Shown in pieces: positions 1 to 9,800 of a stretch of 64,000 nucleotides of DNA. Below the pieces are notes generated by a model. That model had not been told where the DNA came from. It made no database searches and saw only the letters and a list, made by a program, of their open reading frames with translations. The position numbers and the translations under genes were made by a program. Position 1 is the stretch's first letter, and every line of letters begins with the position of its first letter. Source of the DNA: Thiothrix unzii (GTDB taxonomy: Bacteria; Pseudomonadota; Gammaproteobacteria; Thiotrichales; Thiotrichaceae); assembly GCF_017901175.1 (NCBI RefSeq), contig NZ_CP072793.1, forward strand, positions 1,178,001 to 1,242,000. Direction: 5' to 3'.

Positions 1-68
1 TTGTGACCGACGCTGACCGGCGACAGGCCAGTAAATCACTGCGCCGAGAGGAGGAAGCCGCATGGTAA
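1..68 (+). CDS. 3' tail of an upstream conjugation gene (partial)
   Basis: One frame is open from the window edge to a TAA and would end in RQASKSLRREEEAAW. Its last seven bases (ATGGTAA) overlap the start of the next gene, the same junction seen later between the S26 peptidase gene and traF, so it fits the style of this operon. By gene order in F/SXT systems the missing body could be TraB, but nothing in the visible residues proves that. Confidence 0.35.
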   Translation, partial: VTDADRRQASKSLRREEEAAW

Positions 69-409
69 TGCAACGGTTAAAGCGTATTCCGCGCTGTTTA
101 TGGCTACCCCTGCTGGCTTTCGTGCCGTCGCTGGGGTGGATTGGGGTCGTACAGGTAACACGTCCGAGTGTGGATGCAGCCATTCACACACTGGTTCCCG
201 GTACGGACATCCAAGCCATTAACCCAACCCCGTTGGACGGGATGTACGAAGTGGTGGCAGGTCAGAACATTTTCTACATGCAGCCCGGTAAGCCGTATTT
301 GCTGGTAGGGCATTTGTTTGACCTCAGCACTGCCGAAGACCTGACCCAACTGAAAAAAAACCAACGGATACAACCCAATAATCCGACAACAACGGAGACA
401 ACCCCATGA
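62..409 (+). CDS. Membrane-anchored stand-alone DsbC N-terminal-domain protein
   Basis: This 115-residue protein has an N-terminal hydrophobic segment (about residues 13-32) followed by a region resembling the dimerisation domain of the disulfide isomerases DsbC/DsbG (DIQAINPTPLDGMYEVV, then LVGHLFDLSTAEDL). The catalytic thioredoxin domain with CxxC is absent, so it cannot act as an isomerase alone. DsbC-like genes are common in SXT-type transfer operons next to traV and traC. A good Shine-Dalgarno (AGAGGAGGAA) precedes the ATG, and the stop overlaps the traV start as ATGA. It is probably an inner-membrane protein facing the periplasm that helps fold or tether disulfide-rich transfer proteins; that role is inference. 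Confidence 0.7.
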   Translation: MVMQRLKRIPRCLWLPLLAFVPSLGWIGVVQVTRPSVDAAIHTLVPGTDIQAINPTPLDGMYEVVAGQNIFYMQPGKPYLLVGHLFDLSTAEDLTQLKKNQRIQPNNPTTTETTP

Positions 410-945
410 TGATGATGCCCTTCCACCTGATCATTGTATTACTGGGTGTTTTGTTACTCAGTGGGTGCAGCACCAGCCCCAACTATGCGTGCGGTACACC
501 GCAAGGCGGTAAATGCCAATCGGTGTCTGACTCCTACCTCAGTGCTTTGGGTAAAAAGCTTAAAGGTAATGCAACGGCTACTAAGACGACCAACACCACC
601 GGCAAGCCTGCGGTTGAAGCCAGCGCACGGGTGACACAATACATTCCCGAAGGCGTGGCGATCCGCTCCCTACCGCAAGTGATGCGGGTATGGATTGCGC
701 CGTGGGAAGACAATAACGGGGTATTCCACGACCAATCCTACAGCTATTTTGTGGCGGATGCCGGGGAATGGTCATTGCGTGCCAACACCGAAAAAAGCCT
801 GTATCCCAACGGCTACGCGCTGTTAGAGCGGCCTACCGATAAAACGGCTGCACCGGCTGACAACAAGGCGGATGCCAAACCCAAGGCGGCGATGACCACG
901 CAACAAGCGCAGGATCAAGCCCTTGACTTCATGGCGGGTGAGTAA
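406..945 (+). CDS. traV: TraV-family outer-membrane lipoprotein of the conjugative T4SS
   Basis: The protein is 179 residues with a lipoprotein signal peptide ending in the lipobox LLSGC. The mature N-terminus has paired cysteines (NYACGTPQGGKCQSVS), and the core motif MRVWIAPWEDNNG is typical of TraV. TraV proteins sit in the outer-membrane core complex with TraK and TraB (VirB7-like). Four consecutive ATG codons open the frame; the first overlaps the previous stop. The C-terminus is Ala/Lys-rich and probably disordered. The stop overlaps the traC start by one base (TAATG), indicating translational coupling. Confidence 0.88.
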   Translation: MMMMPFHLIIVLLGVLLLSGCSTSPNYACGTPQGGKCQSVSDSYLSALGKKLKGNATATKTTNTTGKPAVEASARVTQYIPEGVAIRSLPQVMRVWIAPWEDNNGVFHDQSYSYFVADAGEWSLRANTEKSLYPNGYALLERPTDKTAAPADNKADAKPKAAMTTQQAQDQALDFMAGE

Positions 946-3479
946 TGTTAGCCAAACTTGCCGCCCTGATCACCCCTAAGAACCGGCGTTCCACCCCGGA
1001 TGCCAATGTATTGCGCGGTGAACCACCACCGAGCATTGCGGTTTTTAGTGAGCATTTTAAACGTTATGGCTTGGCGGATTTGCTGCATTACGAATCCTAC
1101 GACCCGGAAACGCAGCTTTACTACAACAGCTTAAATGCCGCGTTTATTAACCCCAAGGAACGCCCAAAAAGTTACGGTTTCATTTTAGAAATCCCGCCGT
1201 CGGCGGGTGCGAATGAGGAAATGGCTAAAATCCTGCTGGGGATGTTTAACCAGCAGTACCCGACTGGATCGACTATTCAATGCTGCTTGTACGCCTCCCC
1301 GGAAATTGCCGGGATGTGTCAGGCGTGGGTAGGTGCGCGGCAATCCGGCTCGATTTATGAGCGCATGGCACAACGCCGTGCCGATTACCTGTTAAAAGGT
1401 ACACGCCGCTCCTTGTTTAAGGATTCCACCTACTTGGTGCGTGATTACCGTTGTACTTTTGCTTTGATGATGCCGGGTAATCCCGATGAGGGCGACATCA
1501 GTGACGCACTGTCATTGCGTGACAGTTTGATGGGGGTATTGCGTGCTGCCGGGTTTCCGGCACGGGTAGTGGCTCCACCGGACTTGCTGGCATTGGTGGA
1601 TGAGCTGGTGAGTCCTGCCCGTGAAGGTGACTTTAAGCATTTAAAGCCGCAGTACGATGCGCATGTGCCGTTACGGGAGCAGGCGGTATCCCGCGAGGTC
1701 AACCTGCAAATGAAGGAAGACGGCTTAGTGATCGGTGACAAGGCGGTGCGTTGCTTGTCGGTCAATAGCTACCCCAAAGAATGGTCACTGGCGATGATGG
1801 AGGATTTCATTGGGGATTATTTCCAAGAAACCCTGCAAGTGCCGTGCGCGTTTGTGTCTACCATCGGGATTCAGATACCCGATAGGGAGGCAATGCAGCG
1901 CATGGTGACGCTGAAGGCCAGTCGCGCTATTCAAACGGCGGATTCACCGATGGCGAAATTCCTGCCGGACTTGCTGAATCGGGGACGGGAATGGCGCAAA
2001 GTGCAAGACGATGTGGACTCCGGGATTTCCTTGGCGCGGGTATGGCACGGGGTCACGTTGTACCCGCAGCTTGGACTCGCGGATCAAGCCGAAAGCCAAG
2101 TCAAAAGTTTGTATCTGTCGAAGGGCTGGAAATTAGAGGTTGACCGCTTCTTACAAGTGCAATCCTTCCTTGCCGGATTACCGGGACGGTTTGACCCGCA
2201 TTTAGCTCAAGATTTTGCCCAGTTCAAGCGGTTGCGCACCATTACCCAATTCAACGTGGTGAATACCATGCCGGTACTGGCGGAATGGTCGGGTACTGCA
2301 TCACCGCTGCTGATGTTGTCCGGGCGACGTGGGCAATTGATGTTCATTGACATGTTCGATAATAACCAAGGCAACTACAACGGTGCAGTAGTGGCCTCCT
2401 CCGGTTCGGGCAAGTCGTTTTTCTTGAATGAGATCGTCAGTTCCGTGGTGGGTACGGGGGGACGAGCGTGGATTATTGACGTAGGGCGTTCGTATGAGCG
2501 TACTTGTAAGTTGCTGGGTGGACAGTTTATTGAGTTTACTGAGAACGCCGGGATTAACATTAACCCGTTTAGCACCATCCGCGAGTTTGACGATGACGAG
2601 CTGACCATGCTCAAACAAATCGTGGCGCAAGCCATTGCCTCGGAAGGCGGGATTGATGACCTCTCCATGTCATGGATTGAGCAGGCGATTACCTCGGTAT
2701 GGCAGGACAAAGGCAACACTGCCACCTTTACTGACATTGCCCAATTCCTACTGACCCACCCGGATCACCGCGCTAAGGACATGGGCGAAATCCTGTTCCC
2801 GTACACCAAAAATGGGGTTTACGGACGCTTCTTTGAAGGCAAATCCACGTTAACCTTCGACAATGATTTGATCGTGCTGGAGCTGGAAGAACTCAAATCC
2901 AAGAAGGAACTACAGGGCATTGTGCTGTTAATCATCATGCTGCGTATCCAACAGGAAATGTACCTCGGTGAGCGTAACCGCCGCAAAATCTGCGTGATTG
3001 ATGAAGCATGGGATTTGATGAGCGGTGGGCAAGCCACCAAGTTCATTGAAACCGGTTATCGCCGGGTACGTAAATACGGCGGGGCATTCCTAACCGCCAC
3101 ACAGGCGGTCAATGACTACTACAAAAACCCAGCAGCCCAAGCCGCGTGGGAAAACTCCGACTGGGTATTCATGCTGCGGCAAAAAGACGAATCCATTGAA
3201 CAGCTCAAAGCCTCCGGGCGGTTCTCGGTCGGTGAGTATTTGGGGCGCGTGTTACGTTCCATCCGCACCCGCCACGGCGGATATTCGGAAGTGTACATTC
3301 ACATGCCCGGTGGTGGTGCTGTCGGGCGACTGATCGTCGATAGCTATACCGCTAAAGTGTATTCCACCAAAGCCGAAGAGGTTCACGCGGTCAATCAATT
3401 GGTAGCACGCGGCTACTCGCTGGCCGATGCCGTGGAGGAATTGGTACGTCAAGAAGAAGCAAGTAAACATGGACACTAA
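945..3479 (+). CDS. traC: TraC, VirB4-like type IV secretion ATPase
   Basis: At 844 residues this is a full-length F-type TraC. The Walker A motif SSGSGKS lies near residue 487 and Walker B ICVIDEAWDLM near residue 683, followed by a helicase-like C-terminal half (RRVRKYGGAFLTATQ). TraC is the cytoplasmic ATPase, docked at the inner membrane, that powers pilus assembly and transfer. It starts on the A of the traV stop codon and its last 11 bases overlap trbI, so it is central to an uninterrupted operon. No broken motif is visible. Confidence 0.95.
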   Translation: MLAKLAALITPKNRRSTPDANVLRGEPPPSIAVFSEHFKRYGLADLLHYESYDPETQLYYNSLNAAFINPKERPKSYGFILEIPPSAGANEEMAKILLGMFNQQYPTGSTIQCCLYASPEIAGMCQAWVGARQSGSIYERMAQRRADYLLKGTRRSLFKDSTYLVRDYRCTFALMMPGNPDEGDISDALSLRDSLMGVLRAAGFPARVVAPPDLLALVDELVSPAREGDFKHLKPQYDAHVPLREQAVSREVNLQMKEDGLVIGDKAVRCLSVNSYPKEWSLAMMEDFIGDYFQETLQVPCAFVSTIGIQIPDREAMQRMVTLKASRAIQTADSPMAKFLPDLLNRGREWRKVQDDVDSGISLARVWHGVTLYPQLGLADQAESQVKSLYLSKGWKLEVDRFLQVQSFLAGLPGRFDPHLAQDFAQFKRLRTITQFNVVNTMPVLAEWSGTASPLLMLSGRRGQLMFIDMFDNNQGNYNGAVVASSGSGKSFFLNEIVSSVVGTGGRAWIIDVGRSYERTCKLLGGQFIEFTENAGININPFSTIREFDDDELTMLKQIVAQAIASEGGIDDLSMSWIEQAITSVWQDKGNTATFTDIAQFLLTHPDHRAKDMGEILFPYTKNGVYGRFFEGKSTLTFDNDLIVLELEELKSKKELQGIVLLIIMLRIQQEMYLGERNRRKICVIDEAWDLMSGGQATKFIETGYRRVRKYGGAFLTATQAVNDYYKNPAAQAAWENSDWVFMLRQKDESIEQLKASGRFSVGEYLGRVLRSIRTRHGGYSEVYIHMPGGGAVGRLIVDSYTAKVYSTKAEEVHAVNQLVARGYSLADAVEELVRQEEASKHGH

Positions 3480-4056
3480 GGACAACCCAGTGAATCACAC
3501 CAAACCCACCAACCGCTGGCAAGGTTGGCTGGATGCCGCATTACCACTGCTATGGGGAGCCATTGCCGCCACCGCCGTGGTACTGGTGTCGCAGGTGTTT
3601 TTTAAACCTGCCACGACACCACCAGTCAAATTGGCAACGGCGGATATTGCCAAAATCATGCAGGAATTTAACGAGCGGGTGCTGCGTGATCCTAATAATC
3701 CCAATGCGGTGAATTACGCACTGGAAGAGTCCGCATTGGCAGCAAACCAGCTTGATCCGCTGATGAAGTACCTTGTTACTGAGGTGCATCCCGGCTACAC
3801 CTTGATCCAGCCGCAAGCACTGGCGTATCACAGTGACGCGATCCCGGATTTCACCGACGAGTTACGGGTGTTGTTGCTCAAGCGTACTGGCAAATTCAAC
3901 AAGCTGGAGGATGTACCTGCACCTGCGATGCCGACCGCCGATCAGGTGACGAACCAAGTCCCGCCAACAGCACCGCAGGCTGCACCAGCAACGCCAGATG
4001 CTCCTTTGTTGCCTTTGAACCCGGTAAAAGACAGTGATGCTGGAACAGACCCTTAA
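3469..4056 (+). CDS. trbI: TrbI-like inner-membrane conjugation protein
   Basis: The protein is 195 residues with one transmembrane segment (about residues 20-45) and a periplasmic region with a DIAKIMQEFNERVLRD stretch, the layout of F-type TrbI. Its place straight after traC is the classical position of trbI. TrbI affects pilus extension and retraction. The chosen ATG lies inside the end of traC; an upstream in-frame start would overlap traC much further and has no ribosome site. The C-terminal 50 residues are Pro/Ala-rich and low in complexity. Identification rests mainly on topology and synteny. Confidence 0.65.
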   Translation: MDTKDNPVNHTKPTNRWQGWLDAALPLLWGAIAATAVVLVSQVFFKPATTPPVKLATADIAKIMQEFNERVLRDPNNPNAVNYALEESALAANQLDPLMKYLVTEVHPGYTLIQPQALAYHSDAIPDFTDELRVLLLKRTGKFNKLEDVPAPAMPTADQVTNQVPPTAPQAAPATPDAPLLPLNPVKDSDAGTDP

Positions 4057-4573
4057 TAACCCGACACTGGCTACAACAGCCCGTTGGCACAAGGCACGGC
4101 GGTTACGCAATTACCTGCTATTAAGCGTGGTGGTGGGTTCTGTGTGGGGCTATGCCTTGTTGTGGGTGATTGCCCATTACCGGTTTGCCGGTAATGAAAC
4201 CGACAGCCTGCCCGATGCGTTTTTTATTGTGGCACTGGGTCAGCATGTACCGCAGCGCGGCGAGTTATTGCCGTTTCGGATTGGGGCGAGTGTACGCCAC
4301 TACCCCACTGGCATGATCTTCATTAAGCAGGTTTTGGGGATGCCGGGGGATGTATTGGTATGGCAAGGTGACACCGCGTATGTCGGCGGACGGCGCGTGG
4401 GAGTAGCGCATTCGCACACCCCTAGTGGCGATGTTTTGGTACGCACCCCAGCAGGAGTGATTCCGCCTGAGCATTATTTTGTGGCCACCGCACACCCGGA
4501 TTCTTACGACAGCCGCTATCAGGATGTCGGCTTGGTGAGTGCGGCACAGATTGCAGGGCGGGTGCTATGGTAA
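4037..4573 (+). CDS. TraF/TrhF-type S26 signal peptidase of the conjugation system
   Basis: The protein is about 178 residues with an N-terminal membrane anchor and the S26C peptidase arrangement. A candidate nucleophile Ser lies in DSLPDAFF (degenerate SxPxGxY) and the general-base Lys in FIKQVLGMPGDVL, followed by the HYFVATAHPDSYDSRY box. TrhF/TraF peptidases cleave and sometimes cyclise pilin or process other transfer proteins at the inner membrane. A GTG three bases upstream is an alternative start. The reading frame overlaps trbI upstream and ends in the ATGGTAA junction with traF. Confidence 0.8.
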   Translation: MLEQTLNNPTLATTARWHKARRLRNYLLLSVVVGSVWGYALLWVIAHYRFAGNETDSLPDAFFIVALGQHVPQRGELLPFRIGASVRHYPTGMIFIKQVLGMPGDVLVWQGDTAYVGGRRVGVAHSHTPSGDVLVRTPAGVIPPEHYFVATAHPDSYDSRYQDVGLVSAAQIAGRVLW

Positions 4574-5412
4574 AGCCTTTGGCAACGTATCGCCTCGCTT
4601 TGTTACGTCTGGCACTGCTGGTAGTGGTCGGTGGATGGAGCGCACCCGCACTGGCAGCGGCGCAATGGTACGACGACAAGGAACGTGGTTGGTTCTGGCG
4701 GGAGCTTCCTCCTTCACCACCAGCGATTAAACCACCGGAAGAACCCGTGCCTGTGGCTGCTGCACTACCCGTATCCGCAACGATACCCACCCCAGTAGCC
4801 ATGCCGCAGCCACCCACGGCTACGCAACGCATGGAAGCTGTGCGTGCTGAACTGGAAGAAGCCAAAAATGCCGCAATTCTCACCCCAACCCCGGACAATC
4901 TGGCGAAGTACCTGACGCTGCAAGAGCAGACCATGAACCAAGCCATGTTGTTTACCGATATGTGGCAACGGGTACGCTGGGCAAATCCGGCACTGGATTA
5001 CGCCTTTATTCACCCGACCGCAGCCGGTGGGGTACGAGTAGACCGCCAGCTTACCCGTGCCGAACAAAAAGCGGCGGTGCAAGCCGTGGCTAAAGACAAC
5101 GGTTTGTTTTTCTTCTTTAAGCGCAATTGCCCATTTTGTGATGAACAAGGGCGTATTTTGCAAGCCGTCGCCAACGAATACCGCATGACCATCATGCCGA
5201 TCTCATTGGATGGGTCAACCAACCCGTATTTCCCGAACGCCAAACCCGACAACGGGATTGCGGCGAAGATGGGGGTACAGGATGCACCAGCATTATTCAT
5301 TGTCAATCCTGATACCAAAGAATCCCTACCGTTGGGTTACGGGGTTATTCCGTTGGATGAGATTGAAACCCGTATCCGCCGTTTACTGACCATGCAGCCG
5401 GGAGTGTACTGA
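4567..5412 (+). CDS. traF: TraF, thioredoxin-fold pilus assembly protein
   Basis: The 281-residue protein has a cleavable signal peptide (cut near ALAAAQW) and the TraF hallmark WYDDKERGWFWRELPP. A Pro-rich linker leads to a C-terminal thioredoxin-like domain with KRNCPFCDEQG. F-plasmid TraF itself has lost the CxxC, but many relatives keep it, and this one has an intact CPFC, so redox activity in the periplasm is plausible. It overlaps the previous gene by seven bases and traH by one (TGATG). With the DsbC-N protein it may form a disulfide-handling pair for TraH and other Cys-rich subunits (inference). Confidence 0.9.
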   Translation: MVKPLATYRLALLRLALLVVVGGWSAPALAAAQWYDDKERGWFWRELPPSPPAIKPPEEPVPVAAALPVSATIPTPVAMPQPPTATQRMEAVRAELEEAKNAAILTPTPDNLAKYLTLQEQTMNQAMLFTDMWQRVRWANPALDYAFIHPTAAGGVRVDRQLTRAEQKAAVQAVAKDNGLFFFFKRNCPFCDEQGRILQAVANEYRMTIMPISLDGSTNPYFPNAKPDNGIAAKMGVQDAPALFIVNPDTKESLPLGYGVIPLDEIETRIRRLLTMQPGVY

Positions 5413-6293
5413 TGCCACTGCAACGCACCTCAATAACGACAATAATCATCCGCTTGATCACCCGTGCGGCACTGGTACTGCTACTGGTAGCGGTCAGTGG
5501 CACGGCACAGGCTGATCTGGAAGGTAAGCTCAATGAATATTACGGCTCCTTGGGCGGCGGTGCGTCGCTCTCGCCCAGTGCCATGTACCAAGGGCAATCA
5601 GCTAACCACTTCTCTGGTGGTGGTATCCGTATCCGCACGCCGGTCAACAATTACCAGCTCATGAGCTTCCAAGCCCCGAAGCTGCAATACGGCTGTGGCG
5701 GGATTGATGCGTTCCTTGGTGGGTTTAGCTTTATCAACAAGGAACAACTGGTCGCAATGGCGCGGCAAATCGGCTCCACTGCCGTATCCACCGCGTTTTA
5801 TTTGGCACTGGACTCGATGTCACCGGAACTCTCCGCCTTAATGAAACGCTTGCAGGAGTGGGCGAACAAAGCCAACCAGTTCAATATTAACTCGTGTGAG
5901 GCAGGCACTAAAATGGGCGCGTCCTTATGGCGCAATATGGGCGGGGATAAAACCGACTTGTGTAAACGTTATCACGGCGGCAAAGGGGTGTTGGCGGATG
6001 AGTTCACCGCGAAGATGGCGTGTGATACCGATGGCTGGGATTTTTCTTGGGTTCCCGGCATGGCTAAAAATGACGATGACCGCAAAATGAAAGAAATGGT
6101 GGCAGGCAATATTGTGTGGCGTGCGCTCAAGGGTGCAGGTATCCGTGACAATAACCTTGCCGAACTGATCATGTCGATTACCGGCACAATCATTATTCCC
6201 GAAGGGAATTCTAAAGACCCTGCCAAGCCGCAAGTGATGCCTGCCACCATTACCTACGACAATTCCTGCGGGGTGACACCAACTTTATCTTGA
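5412..6293 (+). CDS. traH: TraH, N-terminal part (split gene)
   Basis: These 293 residues start with a signal peptide (cut near TAQADLEGK) and match the N-terminal two thirds of TraH, the periplasmic pilus assembly protein, usually about 450-480 residues: SGGGIRIRTPVNNYQLMSF, YGCGGIDAFLGGFSFI and several paired cysteines. The frame stops at TGA just where the TraH sequence continues in the -1 frame in the next gene. A -1 slip at the GGGG run at 6270-6273 would read through as CGGDTNFILMHC and restore one protein of about 485 residues. It could equally be a single-base deletion in G5, a natural split with TGATG coupling, or a sequencing error. Confidence 0.85.
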   Translation: MPLQRTSITTIIIRLITRAALVLLLVAVSGTAQADLEGKLNEYYGSLGGGASLSPSAMYQGQSANHFSGGGIRIRTPVNNYQLMSFQAPKLQYGCGGIDAFLGGFSFINKEQLVAMARQIGSTAVSTAFYLALDSMSPELSALMKRLQEWANKANQFNINSCEAGTKMGASLWRNMGGDKTDLCKRYHGGKGVLADEFTAKMACDTDGWDFSWVPGMAKNDDDRKMKEMVAGNIVWRALKGAGIRDNNLAELIMSITGTIIIPEGNSKDPAKPQVMPATITYDNSCGVTPTLS

Positions 6294-6871
6294 TGCACTG
6301 CAACGAGCATGAGAAGTGCATGGGAATTGCCGAACAACAGTACAGCAACAGTAAAGCACTGTCACAACTGCGTGAGCGGGTCAAACTGGGGATCGACCAT
6401 GTGGTGAAGGCCGTGGCTGATCCCAGCATGAACATTGCCAATTGCAGCACCTGTCCCAATGCGGGGGATGCCCTCACGGTGATTGAACTCAGTGAATACC
6501 CGATCTTTGCGATGCTGCAAGCCGAATACGATGCCGGGATGCAAGGCTCGTTAGTCGCTAACGAGTACCGGGAATTGTTAGCCAAAGAAATCGCCTACCG
6601 GTTCTTTGCCAAAGCCGCTACCCCGTTACTCACCGCGTTAGCCAATGACGGTGAAGCGGTGGCAGGGACGGAAGGGATGCGGGCGGAACTCGCCGCCAAC
6701 TTGCGGCACATTTTGGAGTCGTCACAACAAGAACTCAATGCCGAGCAGCAGCGCAAAGGGGGGCTAACCAATGTCATTAGCACCTACATGCAAATGAAAA
6801 AAATGGCGACAGCCCGTTATGCACCGTCGCTGACGCAACGGCTACGTTTAGCACAAGTGTTGCGTCGTTAA
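6293..6871 (+). CDS. traH: TraH, C-terminal part (split gene)
   Basis: The 192-residue product has no signal peptide and carries the TraH C-terminal region (CNEHEKCMG, then SQLRERVKLGIDHVV, a NCSTCPN Cys pair and long helices). Alone it would stay in the cytoplasm, although its partner domains are periplasmic, which argues that the functional product is a fusion with the preceding frame. The ATG shares one base with the preceding stop. There is no obvious ribosome site of its own beyond coupling. traG starts 12 bases downstream with a strong site. Confidence 0.8.
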   Translation: MHCNEHEKCMGIAEQQYSNSKALSQLRERVKLGIDHVVKAVADPSMNIANCSTCPNAGDALTVIELSEYPIFAMLQAEYDAGMQGSLVANEYRELLAKEIAYRFFAKAATPLLTALANDGEAVAGTEGMRAELAANLRHILESSQQELNAEQQRKGGLTNVISTYMQMKKMATARYAPSLTQRLRLAQVLRR

Positions 6872-6883
6872 GGGAGTAAAAGC

Positions 6884-9800
6884 ATGGCATTGGATATTTA
6901 CACCTTCGGGAGTGGTTCGTATGTGGTGGAAGCCCTGCACGCGGTCAAGATGTTCATGGGATCGGGCAGTTACACCACGCTGGTACGCATCGCGGGTTTG
7001 ATTGGGTTGCTGTGGGTGATGTTGGTCGCGTTACGCAATAAAAACGGTGGGGGGATTCAGGCTGACTGGTCATGGTTGCTGTTCTTTGCGTTCTTTTACG
7101 TCGGCTTGCTGGTTCCCAAAGTTGACCTGATTGTGAATGACCCGCTTGATCCACCAACCACGGCCTCACCCGTGGTAACGGATGTGCCGCTGGGATTGGG
7201 GATTATTGCCTACATAACCAGTGGCATTGGCAAGGGCTTGGTGGACAAGTACGAAACCTTTATCACCATTCCCGGCGACCAAAAGTACAGTACCAACGGG
7301 ATGTTGTTTGGAGCCAATGTGATGCGCTCCTTCGGTGAAATGGAATTCCCGGATGCGCGGTTCTCCAGCGACATCAACCAGTTCATCGGGCATTGTTTGT
7401 TTCCGCAGATTACCGCTGGCAATTTGTCGATTGATGCGTTTGCCACCGGTAGTGACTTGTGGACGCACCTCAAAACCTATGCCCAAACCAACCGCTGGAT
7501 CGAATTTAGTGACGGGGTGACACGCACCTGCCGTGAGGCCGCCAATGATCTGGACACACGTACTAACGGCATGACGGCACAGGTCAACAATGCTGCTGGG
7601 CAGGCAGGGCAGAAAATCTGGCCAACCAAGGGTGTGTCGGATGCGCAAGCCGCGTTTTTAGCCAGTGCCGGTGGCACAACCGCCACGGACTTTTTAGGTT
7701 ACACCCAAACCGGAGCTGATCTCACCCGCCAAGCGATGATGATCAAAGCCGTGTCCGGGGCGTTGGAGGGCGCGAGCATTGACTCAGACAACCAATCAAT
7801 GGCACAAGCCATTTACCAAGCCAAGGCCGAATCCCAGCAACGTAATACCTACATTATGATGGGCAACACCGCCTCACGTACCTTGCCGGTGATGAAAGCG
7901 GTGATGGAGGCCATTGCCTACGCGATTGCACCGCTGGTGTTCCTGTTTATTTTAATGCCCGGTGGCGTTACCGCACTCGGACAATACGCGATGTTCATGG
8001 TATGGCTGCAAATGTGGCCTATTTTGTACGCGGTGATCAACTCAGTAATGTACTGGTACGGCTCCCAAAGCAGCCTGAATGCCGCACTGCTTTCCAACGG
8101 TGCGCACGGCTTAACCCTTGAAAGCATGAACTCGGTCAATGCCGTCAATGCCGACATGGTGGCATTGGCGGGTTACATGGCAATCAGCATCCCGATGATC
8201 TCCTACATGCTACTCAAAGGTGGTATGGCTGCCGGTGGTGCGGTCTACAGCAGCTTGATGCAACCGGCTAACAGTACCGCCTCTGCCGCCGCCAATGAGC
8301 AAACCAGCGGAGCCATGAGCATGAACACCCTGACAATGGACACGGCCTCATGGGGTAACATGAATGCCAACAAGATGGACACCAACCGCAGCATGGCTGC
8401 TGGCATGACCTCCGTGACCGCTGGTGGTGATGGTACGACCACCACGACCACATCAACGGGTGGCACAATCACCAGCATGATGAAAAGCAATTACGCCTAC
8501 GGCACGCAGATGGATTCTGCGATTAAGTCGTCGGTCAGTGCCAGTGCGCGGGAATCCGTGACTGCTGCCCGCATGGATTCCGCTGAATACATGGCTTCCA
8601 CCTCGTCCTTGTTGAGCAATATGAAATCCTTCAGCCATCAGGCGCAGCAATCCACCGGCACGACCGACACCGCCACGCAGCAAAAATCGGCACAATTGGC
8701 GCAATCCGTGGATAAAATGGAAAACATTGGGCGTGATTTTGCATCTAGCCGGGGCTTGAGTTACCAAACCGGTTTGGGTTTATTGGCACAAGCATCCGCA
8801 GGTGTTGGTTTAAGTGGCAAAGCCGATGCCAAATCCCAAGAAGATTACCGGGAAGCGGTGAAAGTGGCGGAATCCTCTGGCTTTAAGGATTCGATGCAAA
8901 CTGCCCAACAGCTCTCCACTCAGCTCGCGGCTACCCGTCAGGATGGGGTATCCGACTCCACCGCACGTAACCTGCAAGCCGGGTTACAGCAAAATAACGC
9001 CTTGGCAGAAAAGGCAGCGGCTTCTTACCAGCGTGCGCAAGCCTTTGAAACCGTCAGGGCGCGGTTGGAGGAACACGGGATCAGCTTTGGGGGGGACATC
9101 AGCGACTTCATGCGTAACCGTTTAGGGGTTAGCCCGAATGAGTTTACCTCCACCCAAGCAATGGCTTACCAAACCAATGATTCGGCGGTTGCCGCCGCAG
9201 CTATCCAGAAAATGCAGGGTTGGGTCGACAGCTTTGTGAACCAAGGCGGTGCAGCAGCATTGGTAGGGGTGCAGGCTGCACCCACGGCCACTGGCGTTAA
9301 TGAATTTAATACGGCTAACCGCGCAGACATTACCCAACAAGGTCATGCGGGGGTTCAGGGGTTACAACACACTGGGGCAGGTGCGATCAGTGGCGCATCC
9401 GGTAATGCTGGATTGGACATTAACCGCACCGTACCGGCTGGCTATCAAGGCGTAGTCGATGGCGCACAAGCAGGCATGGCACAGACACGCACGGACATGA
9501 GTGTGGCGCAGGAGGGGATTCAGCAGACGGCTGACCGGGACAGTACCCTGATCCAAGACATGGCAAAGCGCGATGCCAGTGAAGCTGCCGCAGAACGCAC
9601 CTCTGACAACGTGCTGTCCGTAACCCCGGAACCGCTTGCTGCCGCCGCCCAGTTTGCCAATAAAGGCATAACAGACATCGTTGCCACCGGTTCTGGCTTA
9701 TCGCAAGGCATTGCCGGGGCGGTGGAGCGGGTTGCTACCGGACGTGAGCAAGACTGGAACACCGATTTCAGTGCCGGGTTTAACCGTGTTGCCCAAAGTG

